A DNA stretch of 64,000 nucleotides from Oscillospiraceae bacterium (GTDB taxonomy: Bacteria; Bacillota; Clostridia; Oscillospirales; JAAYOS01): positions 186,001 to 250,000 of the forward strand of contig JAISEG010000002.1 in assembly GCA_031264245.1 (NCBI GenBank), written 5' to 3'. Below, one piece after another: positions 42,861 to 50,868 of the stretch; position 1 is the stretch's first letter; each line of letters opens with the position of its first letter. Position numbers and translations under genes: made by a program. The notes beneath the pieces were generated by a model that had not been told where the DNA came from, did no database searches, and saw only the letters and a program-made list of their open reading frames with translations.

Positions 42861-43072
42861 TTTTTTCAAATAAAAGAACTTTTATTTAGTAAATTATTTG
42901 AAATTAGTAATATTTTTCCATTAATATTACTTCTGCATCAAACAGTAGTAAAAGCTTTGCAGACCGAAATCCCGTATATGCAAGCATTTAGGTCTGCAAA
43001 ATTAACTGCTGTTAAGTGCCGAGGTAATATAGCAATTTGCTATATTACTAAAACGCCGATAAGAAACCGTAA

Positions 43073-43117
43073 TAAAAACAGCAAAACGGCGCGGTGAGGA
43101 CACCGCGCCGTTTTGCT
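43073..43117 (-). terminator. Terminator of the aspartate-family operon
   Basis: On the minus strand AGCAAAACGGCGCGGTG pairs perfectly over 17 bp around a 4-nt loop and is followed by TTTTTATT, about 53 nt after the lysC stop. Confidence 0.88.
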
Positions 43118-43169
43118 GCAACCCCTTAAGGGAGAGACCGGGAATTAAATCCGCCTGTTCATATGAAAC

Positions 43170-44390
43170 CTAAAAGGCATTTTTGCTGAAGAACTTTTCG
43201 TGAACCGCCTGTACCGCCCTGTCCGAATCCACGAGGTCTATAAGCACCGAAACCTTGATTTCGCTTGTGGATATCATGTGTATGTTTATACCGACGTTGT
43301 ACAGCGCCTCAAACAGCAGCGACGCGATGCCGGGATTGTTTATCATGCCGGAGCCGACTATGGATATCTTGGACAGCTTGTCATTTATGGTGAGCTCGGT
43401 AAAGTTCAGCGCCTCCTTGTTGTCAAGCAATATCTGCTTTGCCTGGGCGCAGCTGTCCTTTTTAACCGTGAAGGTGATATCCTTTGTGTTGTCACGGCCG
43501 ATCGACTGGAGAATTATGTCCACATTTATTCTTGACTTTGCTAAAAGCGAAAATATTTTGTGCGCCACGCCCGGAACGTCCTCAAGCTGTGTAAGAGCTA
43601 TGCTTGCCACATTTTCGTCCTTTGCTACCCCGCTTATTGCCGTACTTTCCATCTTGTTTACAATCTCCTTTACTAATGTTCCGGGTTTATCTGCAAGGCT
43701 TGATAAAACCTCGAGATGCACTCCATACCTCTTCGCCAGCTCCACCGAGCGGTTTTGCAGCACCTGCGCGCCCAGCGACGCAAGCTCCAGCATCTCGTCG
43801 AAGGTGATTTCGTCGAGCTTCTTCGCGTCCTTCACAATCCTCGGGTCCGCCGTGAACACACCTTCGACGTCGGTGTAAATGCGGCACACCTCCGCGTCCA
43901 GCTTCGCCGCCAGAGCGACCGCGGACAGGTCCGACGCGCCCCGCCCAAGGGTGGTTATGTCGTGAAACCTGTTCACGCCCTGAAAGCCTGTTACCAGTAC
44001 GATGTTTTTCCTGTTCAGCTCGGCGCGTATGCGGTCGTCCGCAAGGTCCTTTATCCTGGCGCTCCCATAGTTGGAGTCTGTCCGCACCCCCGCCTGCCAC
44101 GCGTTTAGGGATATGACCGGATAGCCGAGCTTCTCAATAGCCATCGCGCAGAGAGCGACCGAAGCCTGCTCACCTGTTGACATAAGCATATCCATTTCAC
44201 GCTTTGATGGGTTTTCGTTAATTTCCTTTGCCTTTTCGATCAGCTCGTCGGTGGTGTCCCCCTGCGCGGACAGCGAAACAACAACGTCATTCCCCTCCTT
44301 GTAGGTGTCGGTTATTATCCTCGCCACATTAAAAATTCTCTCCGCGTTTTTCACCGAGCTGCCGCCAAACTTCTGAACAATCAGTGCCAT
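43170..44390 (-). CDS. lysC: Aspartate kinase
   Basis: This enzyme phosphorylates aspartate, the entry step to lysine, threonine and methionine. The 406-residue sequence starts MALIVQKFGGSSVKN with the kinase motif KFGGSS; STGEQASVALCAMAIE, TTLGRGASDLSAVALAA and YTDVEGVFTADPRIV follow. Two ACT domains fill about 265-406 (DVPGVAHKIFSLLAKSRINVD and SGMINNPGIASLLFEAL), so allosteric inhibition by lysine and/or threonine is expected. It is last in pheB-hom-thrB-lysC. CGGGAGGA precedes the ATG. Confidence 0.97.
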   Translation of the reverse strand: MALIVQKFGGSSVKNAERIFNVARIITDTYKEGNDVVVSLSAQGDTTDELIEKAKEINENPSKREMDMLMSTGEQASVALCAMAIEKLGYPVISLNAWQAGVRTDSNYGSARIKDLADDRIRAELNRKNIVLVTGFQGVNRFHDITTLGRGASDLSAVALAAKLDAEVCRIYTDVEGVFTADPRIVKDAKKLDEITFDEMLELASLGAQVLQNRSVELAKRYGVHLEVLSSLADKPGTLVKEIVNKMESTAISGVAKDENVASIALTQLEDVPGVAHKIFSLLAKSRINVDIILQSIGRDNTKDITFTVKKDSCAQAKQILLDNKEALNFTELTINDKLSKISIVGSGMINNPGIASLLFEALYNVGINIHMISTSEIKVSVLIDLVDSDRAVQAVHEKFFSKNAF

Positions 44391-44399
44391 CTGAGTCCT

Positions 44400-44471
44400 C
44401 CCGCTTATGCCGTAATGGCATATTTATTTTAATCGTTATATAACATTCGCTTTAACGCCGCCGCAGTATAT
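44400..44471. repeat. Degraded REP-like unit between thrB and lysC
   Basis: Bases 44407-44433 (GCCGTAATGGCATATTTATT and TTAATCG) and 44450-44470 (GCCGCCGCAGTATATTTAAT) resemble the right half of the palindromic unit seen at 22562 and 49360, but the left arms are lost. The degraded copy fills the whole thrB-lysC gap. Confidence 0.6.
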
Positions 44472-45365
44472 TTAATCCACCCGCTCCACCGTTACCCCCG
44501 TTTCATCGCAGTCGAGCATCACCGGCTTCCACTTTGGCAGCATTTCGCTGAACCTGACCTTCGCCCGTATCTCGAAGCCCGTGTCCTCCCTGTCCACAAT
44601 CGCCATTATCGTCGGTCCCGCGCCGGAGATATACGCGCCCAGAGCGCCGATGGATTTTGCCTGCTCGATCACCTTTTTCCCGTCCTCTATCAAATCAAAC
44701 CGGTACGGCTGATGCAGGCAGTCCTCGGTCGCCACTATCATGTTGTGCAGGTCGCCCGCGACAAGGGACCCAGCAAAGAGCGCCGCCCTGGACAGATTGA
44801 ACACCGCGTCGCCAAACGGCACCGTCTGGGGAAGTACTCCCCTCGCCTTCTCGGTCTTTAGCTCAAAGTCCGGAATAAACGCGCAAAACCTCAGCTTGTG
44901 CGATATCGGAACCCGAACCTGCCAGACCTTCCCCTCCTGGAGCAGCGCCGCCACAAAGCCGCCTCGGATGGCCGGCGTCGTATTGTCGGGATGCCCCTCG
45001 ATACATGCCGCAAGGTCGATTATTTCACCCGTATCCAGCGGCTTTCCCAGCAGTTCGTTTGCTCCCACCACCCCCGCCACGGTACATGCCGAGGAGGAGC
45101 CCAGCCCCCTTGTCATCGGGATAACCGAGCGCTCGGTTATTTTAAGCCCGGGCAGAGGCTTACCGACAATGTCAAATACTCTCTTGGCGCATTTGTATAT
45201 GAGGTTTGTTTCGTCGCAGGACACGTCGTATCCCAGCTCGTTGACGATATCGACGGTGTCGCTCAGCTCCATTTCAACTGTATTTCTCATGGTGAGCGCG
45301 ATACCCATGCAGTCGAAGCCGGCTCCCATGTTCGCGCTTGATGCCGGTACAGATACTCTTATCAA
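44472..45365 (-). CDS. thrB: Homoserine kinase
   Basis: This GHMP-family kinase phosphorylates homoserine on the way to threonine. It has 297 residues. The N-terminus IRVSVPASSANMGAGFDCMG is typical, the ATP loop is PMTRGLGSSSACTVAG at about 86-101, and the C-terminal GAYISGAGPTIMAI glycine loop is near 250. The start is TTG at 45365 with GGGAGG 6 nt upstream. It follows hom and precedes lysC. No threonine synthase gene is in the window. Confidence 0.96.
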   Translation of the reverse strand: MIRVSVPASSANMGAGFDCMGIALTMRNTVEMELSDTVDIVNELGYDVSCDETNLIYKCAKRVFDIVGKPLPGLKITERSVIPMTRGLGSSSACTVAGVVGANELLGKPLDTGEIIDLAACIEGHPDNTTPAIRGGFVAALLQEGKVWQVRVPISHKLRFCAFIPDFELKTEKARGVLPQTVPFGDAVFNLSRAALFAGSLVAGDLHNMIVATEDCLHQPYRFDLIEDGKKVIEQAKSIGALGAYISGAGPTIMAIVDREDTGFEIRAKVRFSEMLPKWKPVMLDCDETGVTVERVD

Positions 45366-45411
45366 TTTATTCCTCCCGGAGCAATATTATAATAACACAC
45401 CGCGCTTTGCC

Positions 45412-46647
45412 CTAACCCAGAACACGCATACATGAGAGAACCATGGCGGATTTTTTGTACTCGTCAAGCGCCTTTTCAAACTCGCAGCCGTCCATTTCCT
45501 CCGTAATAAATACGCTCATACCGCCGGTTCCGCCCGAGATGACCTCCAGCCTTCCAAACAGCCGCTCCGCGTCGGAAGGCTCGCCCGCCGGGTTTGCCGC
45601 ACCCTCCGCCCTTATATAGTACCTCTGCCTCAGCACCTTGCTGTCCTGTGTGAAGGCTCCGCCTTCTCCCCAGAGCCGCTTGTTTTTTGTCTTGTCTATG
45701 TGCCTCGCCGCATCTATAACGTCGGCGACGACCGCCGACGCCGTCGGCATATCCCCCGCTCCCCGACCGTAGAACATGACCTCTCCTACGGCGTTTCCCC
45801 GGACAATGATACCGTTGAACACTCCGCTCACCCCGGACAGCATGGATTCCTGCCCGATGAGGTGCGGCGCAACATACACGCATATTTTGCCGCCGTCCAG
45901 CTTCTTGTATCTGCCAAGCAGCTTTATCACCATTCCCGCTTCCGCCGCGTAGCGCACGTCGTCCAGGGTTATTTCCATTATCCCCTCGCACACAACCTGC
46001 TCCGGGTAGATGTGGTGTCCGGACGCGAGGGAAGCCAGTATCGCTATCTTTCTTCCCGCGTCGACGCCTTCGATGTCTGACGCCGGATTTCTCTCGGCAT
46101 ATCCGTTTGATTTCGCCAGCTCCAGCGCCTGCTCAAACGACATTCCGGCGTTTATCATCATTGTCAGGATATAATTTGTCGTCCCGTTCAGTATCCCGAT
46201 TATTTCGGTGATCTCGTTTGCCGACAGGCACTGTATAATAGGTCGGATTATCGGTATCCCGCCGCCCACGCTCGCCTCAAACAGATAGTTTACGTTTTTC
46301 TCCTCGGCGAGGGACAAAAGCTCGTATCCATGTGTCGCCACAAGCTCCTTATTCGATGTGACGACGTGCTTTCCCCTTTCAAGCGCCCGCCGTGTAAAGT
46401 CGTACGCCGCGCCCGCGCCGCCGATGGTCTCGATCACAATTTTGATCTCGGGGTCGTTCTCAATGACCGCGAAATCGTCCGTCACTTTGTCCTCATATTC
46501 CGCGCCGGGAAATTTTCTTATGTCGAGTATATATTTTATCTCAATGCCTGCCTCGCATTTTGTCTTTATTTGTGAGGAGTTCTGCTTGAGCACCTCATAG
46601 ACCCCGCAGCCCACCACTCCAAAGCCCAGTATAGCGGCCTTAATCAT
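45412..46647 (-). CDS. hom: Homoserine dehydrogenase
   Basis: This enzyme reduces aspartate semialdehyde to homoserine with NAD(P)H. The protein has 411 residues: a Rossmann domain opening IKAAILGFGVVGCGVYEVL, catalytic-core motifs VTSNKELVATHG, FEASVGGGIPIIRPI, GILNGTTNYILT and SDIEGVDAGRKIAILAS, and a short C-terminal ACT-like domain for feedback control. The ATG at 46647 has AAAGGA 9 nt upstream; the ATG at 46656 directly abuts that site. Confidence 0.96.
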   Translation of the reverse strand: MIKAAILGFGVVGCGVYEVLKQNSSQIKTKCEAGIEIKYILDIRKFPGAEYEDKVTDDFAVIENDPEIKIVIETIGGAGAAYDFTRRALERGKHVVTSNKELVATHGYELLSLAEEKNVNYLFEASVGGGIPIIRPIIQCLSANEITEIIGILNGTTNYILTMMINAGMSFEQALELAKSNGYAERNPASDIEGVDAGRKIAILASLASGHHIYPEQVVCEGIMEITLDDVRYAAEAGMVIKLLGRYKKLDGGKICVYVAPHLIGQESMLSGVSGVFNGIIVRGNAVGEVMFYGRGAGDMPTASAVVADVIDAARHIDKTKNKRLWGEGGAFTQDSKVLRQRYYIRAEGAANPAGEPSDAERLFGRLEVISGGTGGMSVFITEEMDGCEFEKALDEYKKSAMVLSCMRVLG

Positions 46648-46731
46648 AAAATTCATTCCTTTCTCAAGACCCGGCGCGCAGTGGCAGTCCGTTAAACAAA
46701 ACGGAGCCGCCGCGCGTGAGCCGCCATTTTT

Positions 46732-47172
46732 TTATCCCGCGACGATTTCTATTTTTGTCACCTCGCGCAGGGCGCCTATGTGGTCTAAAAGAGTATATAT
46801 ATCGCTTTTCATATCGCCGGTTTCCGCAGATACCGTAACCGAGGCCACCCCGTTTACCGGAATGGACTGGTTTATCGTGAGAATATTCGCTCCAAGCTCG
46901 GCAAATATTTTCAGTATCGCGGAGAGCACCCCCGGCGCGTCAACCAGGATCATATGAAAGGTCACCATCCCCTCGGAGGAGGACTTGTAAAACGGCTTTA
47001 TCGCGTCCCTGTATTTGTAAAAGGCGCTTCGGCTGAGCCCGCTCAGCTTAACCGCTTCGCTCACATTTTCAGCTTTTCCGGTTTCGAGGTTGTGCAGCGC
47101 CTCGGCAACCTTCAGAAACACCTCGGGCATCGCCGACGCTTCTACCAGATAATACTTTGGTGTACCAGGCAT
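46732..47172 (-). CDS. pheB: ACT-domain regulatory protein, PheB family (UPF0735)
   Basis: A 146-residue protein with an N-terminal helix-turn-helix-like part (AVKLSGLSRSAFYKYRDAIKPF, about 40-61) and a C-terminal ACT domain (about 70-143, VTFHMILVDAPGVLSAILKIFAELGANI). Members sit next to phenylalanine or aspartate-family genes in Firmicutes and are thought to sense amino acids; the mechanism is not settled. Here it heads pheB-hom-thrB-lysC, so it may tune that pathway. Confidence 0.9.
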   Translation of the reverse strand: MPGTPKYYLVEASAMPEVFLKVAEALHNLETGKAENVSEAVKLSGLSRSAFYKYRDAIKPFYKSSSEGMVTFHMILVDAPGVLSAILKIFAELGANILTINQSIPVNGVASVTVSAETGDMKSDIYTLLDHIGALREVTKIEIVAG

Positions 47173-47218
47173 AATTTATTTTCTCTCTCCTCTCCTCGTG
47201 AGGGTCTCTTTTTGTTGT

Positions 47219-47330
47219 GAACCGGGGCGCAATACTCCGCCGCTCTGCGGCAAACCATATTCCGCACCCCGCCCCGCAGGGCGGTATCCTTAAGGGATAC
47301 CCCGCGGCGGAGACCGCGGGGAGGTCCATC
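47219..47330 (+). repeat. Dispersed structured element, copy B
   Basis: About 112 bases resembling the element at 54980-55086. Shared parts include GGNGCAATACNCCGCC at the left, CCCCGCAGG(G)CGGTAT in the middle and TATGGGGAGG or CGCGGGGAGG with TTCATC/TCCATC at the right. Internal hairpins are CCGCC-GCTCTG-CGG, GGTATCCTTAAGGGATACC and CCCGCGG/CCGCGGG. It lies in the leader of pheB but points against the operon. The 362-base gap from 47173 to 47534 holds this element, a promoter and a long hairpin. Confidence 0.65.
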
Positions 47331-47375
47331 GGTGTGTCCGCCCAGGATGGTCATTTGTTTTTTTCAAGTGGAATA

Positions 47376-47404
47376 ATTGTAACATGCACCGGCGCATAAT
47401 GCAA
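47376..47404 (-). promoter_or_regulatory. Sigma-A promoter for pheB-hom-thrB-lysC
   Basis: On the minus strand TTGCAT and TACAAT are spaced by 17 bases. Transcription would start near 47369, giving a leader of about 200 nt that contains copy B of the dispersed element in antisense. No T-box, lysine or SAM riboswitch core was seen in this leader. Confidence 0.6.
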
Positions 47405-47468
47405 TTGTCTATATCAAATAATTTTTATAGCTTAAAAAGTATTATTCTGCTAAAATCCACAAATAAGC

Positions 47469-47513
47469 GGACTTCCCGGCGAAATTCACAAAGTGAATTT
47501 CGCCGGGAAGTCC
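47469..47513. terminator. 21-bp perfect hairpin with AAA loop after the flavodoxin gene
   Basis: GGACTTCCCGGCGAAATTCA plus C pairs perfectly with the bases from 47493 to 47513 around AAA. It starts about 22 nt beyond the flavodoxin stop. No clean U-run follows on the minus strand. The core TTCAC/GTGAA is the same as in the hairpin at 35432. Confidence 0.6.
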
Positions 47514-47534
47514 AATGTACCCAAAAGCGCGCGC

Positions 47535-47948
47535 CTATTCCGCAAACTCCCGCGCAAACTCCCGCGCCCTCTCCAAATCCTCGCTGCCCGGACGTCCCTT
47601 GTTTGCGATTTTAAACTCGCCCTTGCAGTGAAATTCCCTGGCGCTTACCGGTATCCCCTTCTCCTCAAAGAGCTTTTTTACCCTTTTGTAGGTCGATTGT
47701 ACCAGCGCGGCAGTGCTGAACGCGGCGGCGAGCTTTACCGTATCCCTGTCAAGCGAGCCGATATATTTTTTCACTTCCTCGTCCACATCGAACGCGTATA
47801 CCGAGCTTCCGAAGAACAGTACATCCACAGTCCCGTCCAGCGGAACGTCGATTGTCTCCGCCTTCACCCCAAATACCTCGGCTATGGCGTCGGCGAGCTT
47901 CTTTGTGTTCCCGGTCCTTGTGTAGTATCTGACAGCAACCTTATTCAT
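47535..47948 (-). CDS. Flavodoxin-like protein
   Basis: A 137-residue single-domain protein. KVAVRYYTRTGNTKKLADAIAE has the flavodoxin phosphate-binding loop TxTGNT, and VDVLFFGSSVYAFDVD matches the strand and loop next to the isoalloxazine ring. It probably carries FMN as an electron carrier or small reductase. The ATG at 47948 is preferred to the longer frame because the flavodoxin fold starts there. It stands alone between metY and pheB. Partnership with the pyruvate oxidoreductase at 55134 is possible but not shown. Confidence 0.88.
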   Translation of the reverse strand: MNKVAVRYYTRTGNTKKLADAIAEVFGVKAETIDVPLDGTVDVLFFGSSVYAFDVDEEVKKYIGSLDRDTVKLAAAFSTAALVQSTYKRVKKLFEEKGIPVSAREFHCKGEFKIANKGRPGSEDLERAREFAREFAE

Positions 47949-48016
47949 TTGTCCCTGCCCCTTTCGTAATATTATGTACCTCATATTTATCTCGTTATAT
48001 AGCGCGGAACTCCGGC

Positions 48017-49279
48017 TTATATCGCGCTCAAGCCTTTTTCAACGTCCGCTATGATGTCGTCCGCACTTTCAAGCCCCACCGAGAATCGGATCATTCCGGG
48101 ATTGATCCCCGCGGTCTCAAGCTGCCGGTCTGTGAGCTGGCGGTGGGTAGCGGACGCCGGATGCAGCACGCAGGTGCGTATATCCGCGACGTGAACCTCG
48201 TTTGAGGCAAGCTCCAGACTGTCCATAAACCTCACGGCGTTTTCCTTGCCGCCTTTGATGGTGACCGAAATAACTCCGCTCGAGCCGCTGAGATATTTCT
48301 TTGCCAGGGCGTGATATTTGTCGTTTTCAAGCCCTGGATAGCTCACCGACTCCACCTTTTCCGACGCCTCAAAGTGTTTCGCGACCTTGAGGGCGTTGGA
48401 GCAGTATCGCTCCATCCTTATGGCAAGTGTCTCAAGCCCGAGGTTTAAAAGAAACGCCGAGTTTGCCGCGGGATACGCGCCGAAGTCGCGCATAAGCTGC
48501 ATACGCGCCTTGAGTATGTATGCCAGCTTGCCGTAGTCCCGTGTGTATGAGATGCCGTGATAGCTCTCGTCCGGCTCTGTAAGCTCGGGAAACCTCCCGT
48601 TTGTCCAGTCAAATTTTCCGCTGTCCACAATAACTCCGCCCACCTGTACCGCGTGCCCGTCCATATACTTGGAGGTGGAGTGAACAACTATGTCCGCTCC
48701 GAACTCTATCGGCCGGCAGAGCACGGGGGTCGCAAAGGTGTTGTCCACAATAAGCGGAACGCCGTGCTTATGCGCTATATTCGCGAAGCGTTCGATGTCA
48801 AATACCGTAAGCGCCGGGTTTGCTATGGTCTCTCCGAACACAGCCCTTGTGTTCGGCTTAAACGCCGCCTCCACTGCGGCGTCGTCCGCGTCGCCGTCCA
48901 CAAAGATGCACTCTATGCCAAGGCGCTTCAGCGTAACGGCAAAGAGGTTTATCGTCCCGCCATATATCTGCCCGGTGCTGATAAAGCTGTCGCCGCTGCT
49001 GCAAATATTCATAATAGCCAGCATTGACGCCGCCTGTCCGGAGGTGGTGCACATGGCGCCTATCCCGCCCTCAAGGTCGGCGATCTTCGCCTCGACCGCC
49101 ATAACGGTTGGATTGGCGAAGCGGGAGTAGATAAGATTCTTTGTAGGGTCATTGAACACTTCGCCAACGTCGTCTGTGGAGTCAAAGACATAGGTCGTGC
49201 TTTGTACTATCGGAATTACGCGCGGCTCAGTGTTTTTCGGCGAATAACCCGAGTGCAGGCATTTTGTTTCAATATCCAT
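48017..49279 (-). CDS. metY: O-acetylhomoserine sulfhydrylase (Cys/Met metabolism PLP enzyme)
   Basis: This enzyme makes homocysteine from O-acetylhomoserine and sulfide. The 420-residue sequence shows TKCLHSGY at the start, YSRFANPTV, CTTSGQAASMLAIMN, IVDNTFATPVLCRPIEFGAD and VVHSTSKYMDGH with the PLP lysine K204. The length above 400 with the SGKFDWTNGRFPEL insertion favours MetY over MetB/MetC. It uses homoserine-derived substrate from the neighbouring operon. No SAM riboswitch is visible upstream. Confidence 0.94.
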   Translation of the reverse strand: MDIETKCLHSGYSPKNTEPRVIPIVQSTTYVFDSTDDVGEVFNDPTKNLIYSRFANPTVMAVEAKIADLEGGIGAMCTTSGQAASMLAIMNICSSGDSFISTGQIYGGTINLFAVTLKRLGIECIFVDGDADDAAVEAAFKPNTRAVFGETIANPALTVFDIERFANIAHKHGVPLIVDNTFATPVLCRPIEFGADIVVHSTSKYMDGHAVQVGGVIVDSGKFDWTNGRFPELTEPDESYHGISYTRDYGKLAYILKARMQLMRDFGAYPAANSAFLLNLGLETLAIRMERYCSNALKVAKHFEASEKVESVSYPGLENDKYHALAKKYLSGSSGVISVTIKGGKENAVRFMDSLELASNEVHVADIRTCVLHPASATHRQLTDRQLETAGINPGMIRFSVGLESADDIIADVEKGLSAI

Positions 49280-49359
49280 ATTCTCTTTCCATCCCTGTAT
49301 TTATTATTTATTCAGCACATAACAATTCCAATCATGTACAATATTCGAATTGGAAGTAT

Positions 49360-49510
49360 TATACCATAGGCGTTTACGCCGTAATGGTATATAAATTCTA
49401 ATCAGGGTATAATAACCGCTTGCGGTTATTATACCCTAGGCGCCCCGCGCCGTAATGGTATATTTATCTAATCCGTGTATAATAGCCGCTTTGCGGCTAT
49501 TATATCATAA
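49360..49510. repeat. Second REP-like palindromic array
   Basis: Two units, starting at 49368 and 49428, and a partial at 49499, with the same plan as the array at 22562: ATTATACCATAGGCG-CGCC-GTAATGGTAT, an ATTTATCTAATC linker and a perfect hairpin (GTATAATAACCGC/GCGGTTATTATAC; GTATAATAGCCGC/GCGGCTATTATA). A small AAGCGCAACATGCGCTT palindrome follows near 49520. The 373-base gap from 49280 to 49652 between metY and the next gene holds nothing else clear. Confidence 0.85.
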
Positions 49511-49652
49511 GTATATCTGGAAGCGCAACATGCGCTTCGCTAATTAATATTCCATTCCCTCACACTTTTCCCTCTTTTCGCATATCCTGAGGTTGAAATA
49601 AGAAAAAAAGAGCCTTTTTCTGTATTATTAATCCCTTAAAGGAGCTGATAAA

Positions 49653-50330
49653 ATGAGTGACGGCGCTGTTAATTATGTCTGGGCATATGAAAAGCGGGAG
49701 GAAAATAACACCCTTCTCTACGACTCCTGTCCCATCCTCGATTACCGGGTGAGGTATCCGAGGTTTACAAAAAAGAACTCGCCCGCGCATGAACGTGTAA
49801 ACAAATATTACAGAAAGCTTTCGGACCACTTCATCAAATTCTGCGAAAAGAAGCTCTTCCCGCTGGCGTGCGAAGGGTATCAGAGCAGTATCCGGCTGTG
49901 TCAGGCGCCCTCCTCCTTCCTTGCCATGCTCAGCTGTTCACTCACCGAGTGCGGGGACGGCGTCCTGTCGGTCACGGTCACACAGAATATCAACTTCGGC
50001 GATTCGCGCCCGCTTGTGCTAAAGAGCTGTGATTTGTGGAGCGCGGACGGCTACCCGCTGGAGCTCAGGGACATAGGCGGAGGGGACAGGAGCTTCCTTA
50101 AGAAGCTGTGCCAGAATATAAAAAAGCAGTCGGATATCCGAAATGACCGGGCTAAATATCCGGGGCTAAAGCTCAGGCGGATAAAGCAAAGGCTGAAAAA
50201 TGACAAGTTGACGTTGAAGCGGGATGAAGCAGGCTATGAGCTTTTCCTGTGTTATCCGGAGCTTCGCCGAAACCCCGACGACGTCCTGTCCTACTCCTGC
50301 CCTCTTTCCGTGTTTGAAGGGCCGCAGTGA
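49653..50330 (+). CDS. Unknown 225-residue protein, weakly like DUF3298/DUF4163
   Basis: I do not recognise this protein firmly. It has no signal peptide or membrane segment. The part from about 25 to 150 (CPILDYRVRYPRFTKKNSPA, ERVNKYYRKLSDHFIKFCEK, LKSCDLWSADGYPLELRDI) has the strand-helix-strand plan of the DUF3298/DUF4163 region found in deacetylases such as the one at 61327. The C-terminus is basic. AAAGGAG lies 8 nt before the ATG. The next plus-strand gene follows after 127 bases. Confidence 0.72.
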   Translation: MSDGAVNYVWAYEKREENNTLLYDSCPILDYRVRYPRFTKKNSPAHERVNKYYRKLSDHFIKFCEKKLFPLACEGYQSSIRLCQAPSSFLAMLSCSLTECGDGVLSVTVTQNINFGDSRPLVLKSCDLWSADGYPLELRDIGGGDRSFLKKLCQNIKKQSDIRNDRAKYPGLKLRRIKQRLKNDKLTLKRDEAGYELFLCYPELRRNPDDVLSYSCPLSVFEGPQ

Positions 50331-50457
50331 GCCGGTCGTCTGTATAAATACTAATCCCGGACAGGAAGCATACAGCATTCTGCGTTTTTCGTGCAAGCTT
50401 TGTAATATAATAGTCAAATCCCGTACAAAAATACTAATTATATTATGAGGTGACGCC

Positions 50458-50853
50458 ATGCCTGACACAAAAAAGCCAAAGCCCACTCTCCTGATACTGT
50501 TGCTCCTGCTCCTGTGCACAGCCTTTGCCATACCTGTAACGGCGGCGAATCAGGACGTCGGTTTCCGCGAAATACAGGTATATGTGAACAGGGTCAACAT
50601 AAAGATCGACGGCGAGCTTGCCGCCATGACAGGCGAAGCCTGCATACTCGACAACGGCGACACGGTTCCCTTCTCCATCCTGTACAACGGAACCACCTAC
50701 GTTCCGATACGAAGGCTGTCCGAACTGCTTTTAAAGCAGGTCAGCTTTGACGCCGCAACCTCGACCGCTTCGATAGCTTCTATACCCCCGGCAAAAAACG
50801 GCGGCGAGCCTTTTTGTCCGCCGCCGTGCCGCTGTGATTCTACAGTCGATTAA
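50458..50853 (+). CDS. Exported protein with copper-amine-oxidase-N-like domain
   Basis: A 131-residue protein with a signal peptide (KKPKPTLLILLLLLLCTAFA, cleaved near VTAA at 26-29) and then a stalk-type domain, VNIKIDGELAAMTGE and VPFSILYNGTTYVPIRRLSELL, matching the copper amine oxidase N-terminal (PF07833-type) fold common on clostridial surface proteins. The last 20 residues (Pro- and Cys-rich, CPPPCRCDSTVD) are read across the antisense terminator of the cysteine desulfurase gene. GAGGTG lies 5 nt before the ATG. Confidence 0.8.
   Translation: MPDTKKPKPTLLILLLLLLCTAFAIPVTAANQDVGFREIQVYVNRVNIKIDGELAAMTGEACILDNGDTVPFSILYNGTTYVPIRRLSELLLKQVSFDAATSTASIASIPPAKNGGEPFCPPPCRCDSTVD
50793..50826 (-). 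terminator. Terminator of the cysteine desulfurase gene
   Basis: On the minus strand CGGCGGCG pairs with CGCCGCCG around a 12-nt loop, then TTTTTTG, about 42 nt after the stop. It lies inside the coding end of the convergent plus-strand gene. Confidence 0.82.
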
Positions 50854-50868
50854 TTTAAGAATGGTCGC

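Noticed and set aside
42822-43097. A 91-codon plus-strand frame in the gap before lysC
   Set aside because: It runs through two inverted repeats and the lysC terminator, with no ribosome-binding site.
43687-44100. 137-codon Gly/Arg-rich minus-strand frame inside lysC
   Set aside because: It is an out-of-frame shadow of lysC on the same strand with no start signal.
47173-47534. T-box, lysine or SAM riboswitch upstream of the aspartate-family operon
   Set aside because: No T-box GGTGGNACC core, lysine-box or S-box conserved segments were found. The leader is explained by a dispersed element.
49280-49652. SAM riboswitch upstream of metY
   Set aside because: The region holds REP-like repeats and lacks the S-box core.
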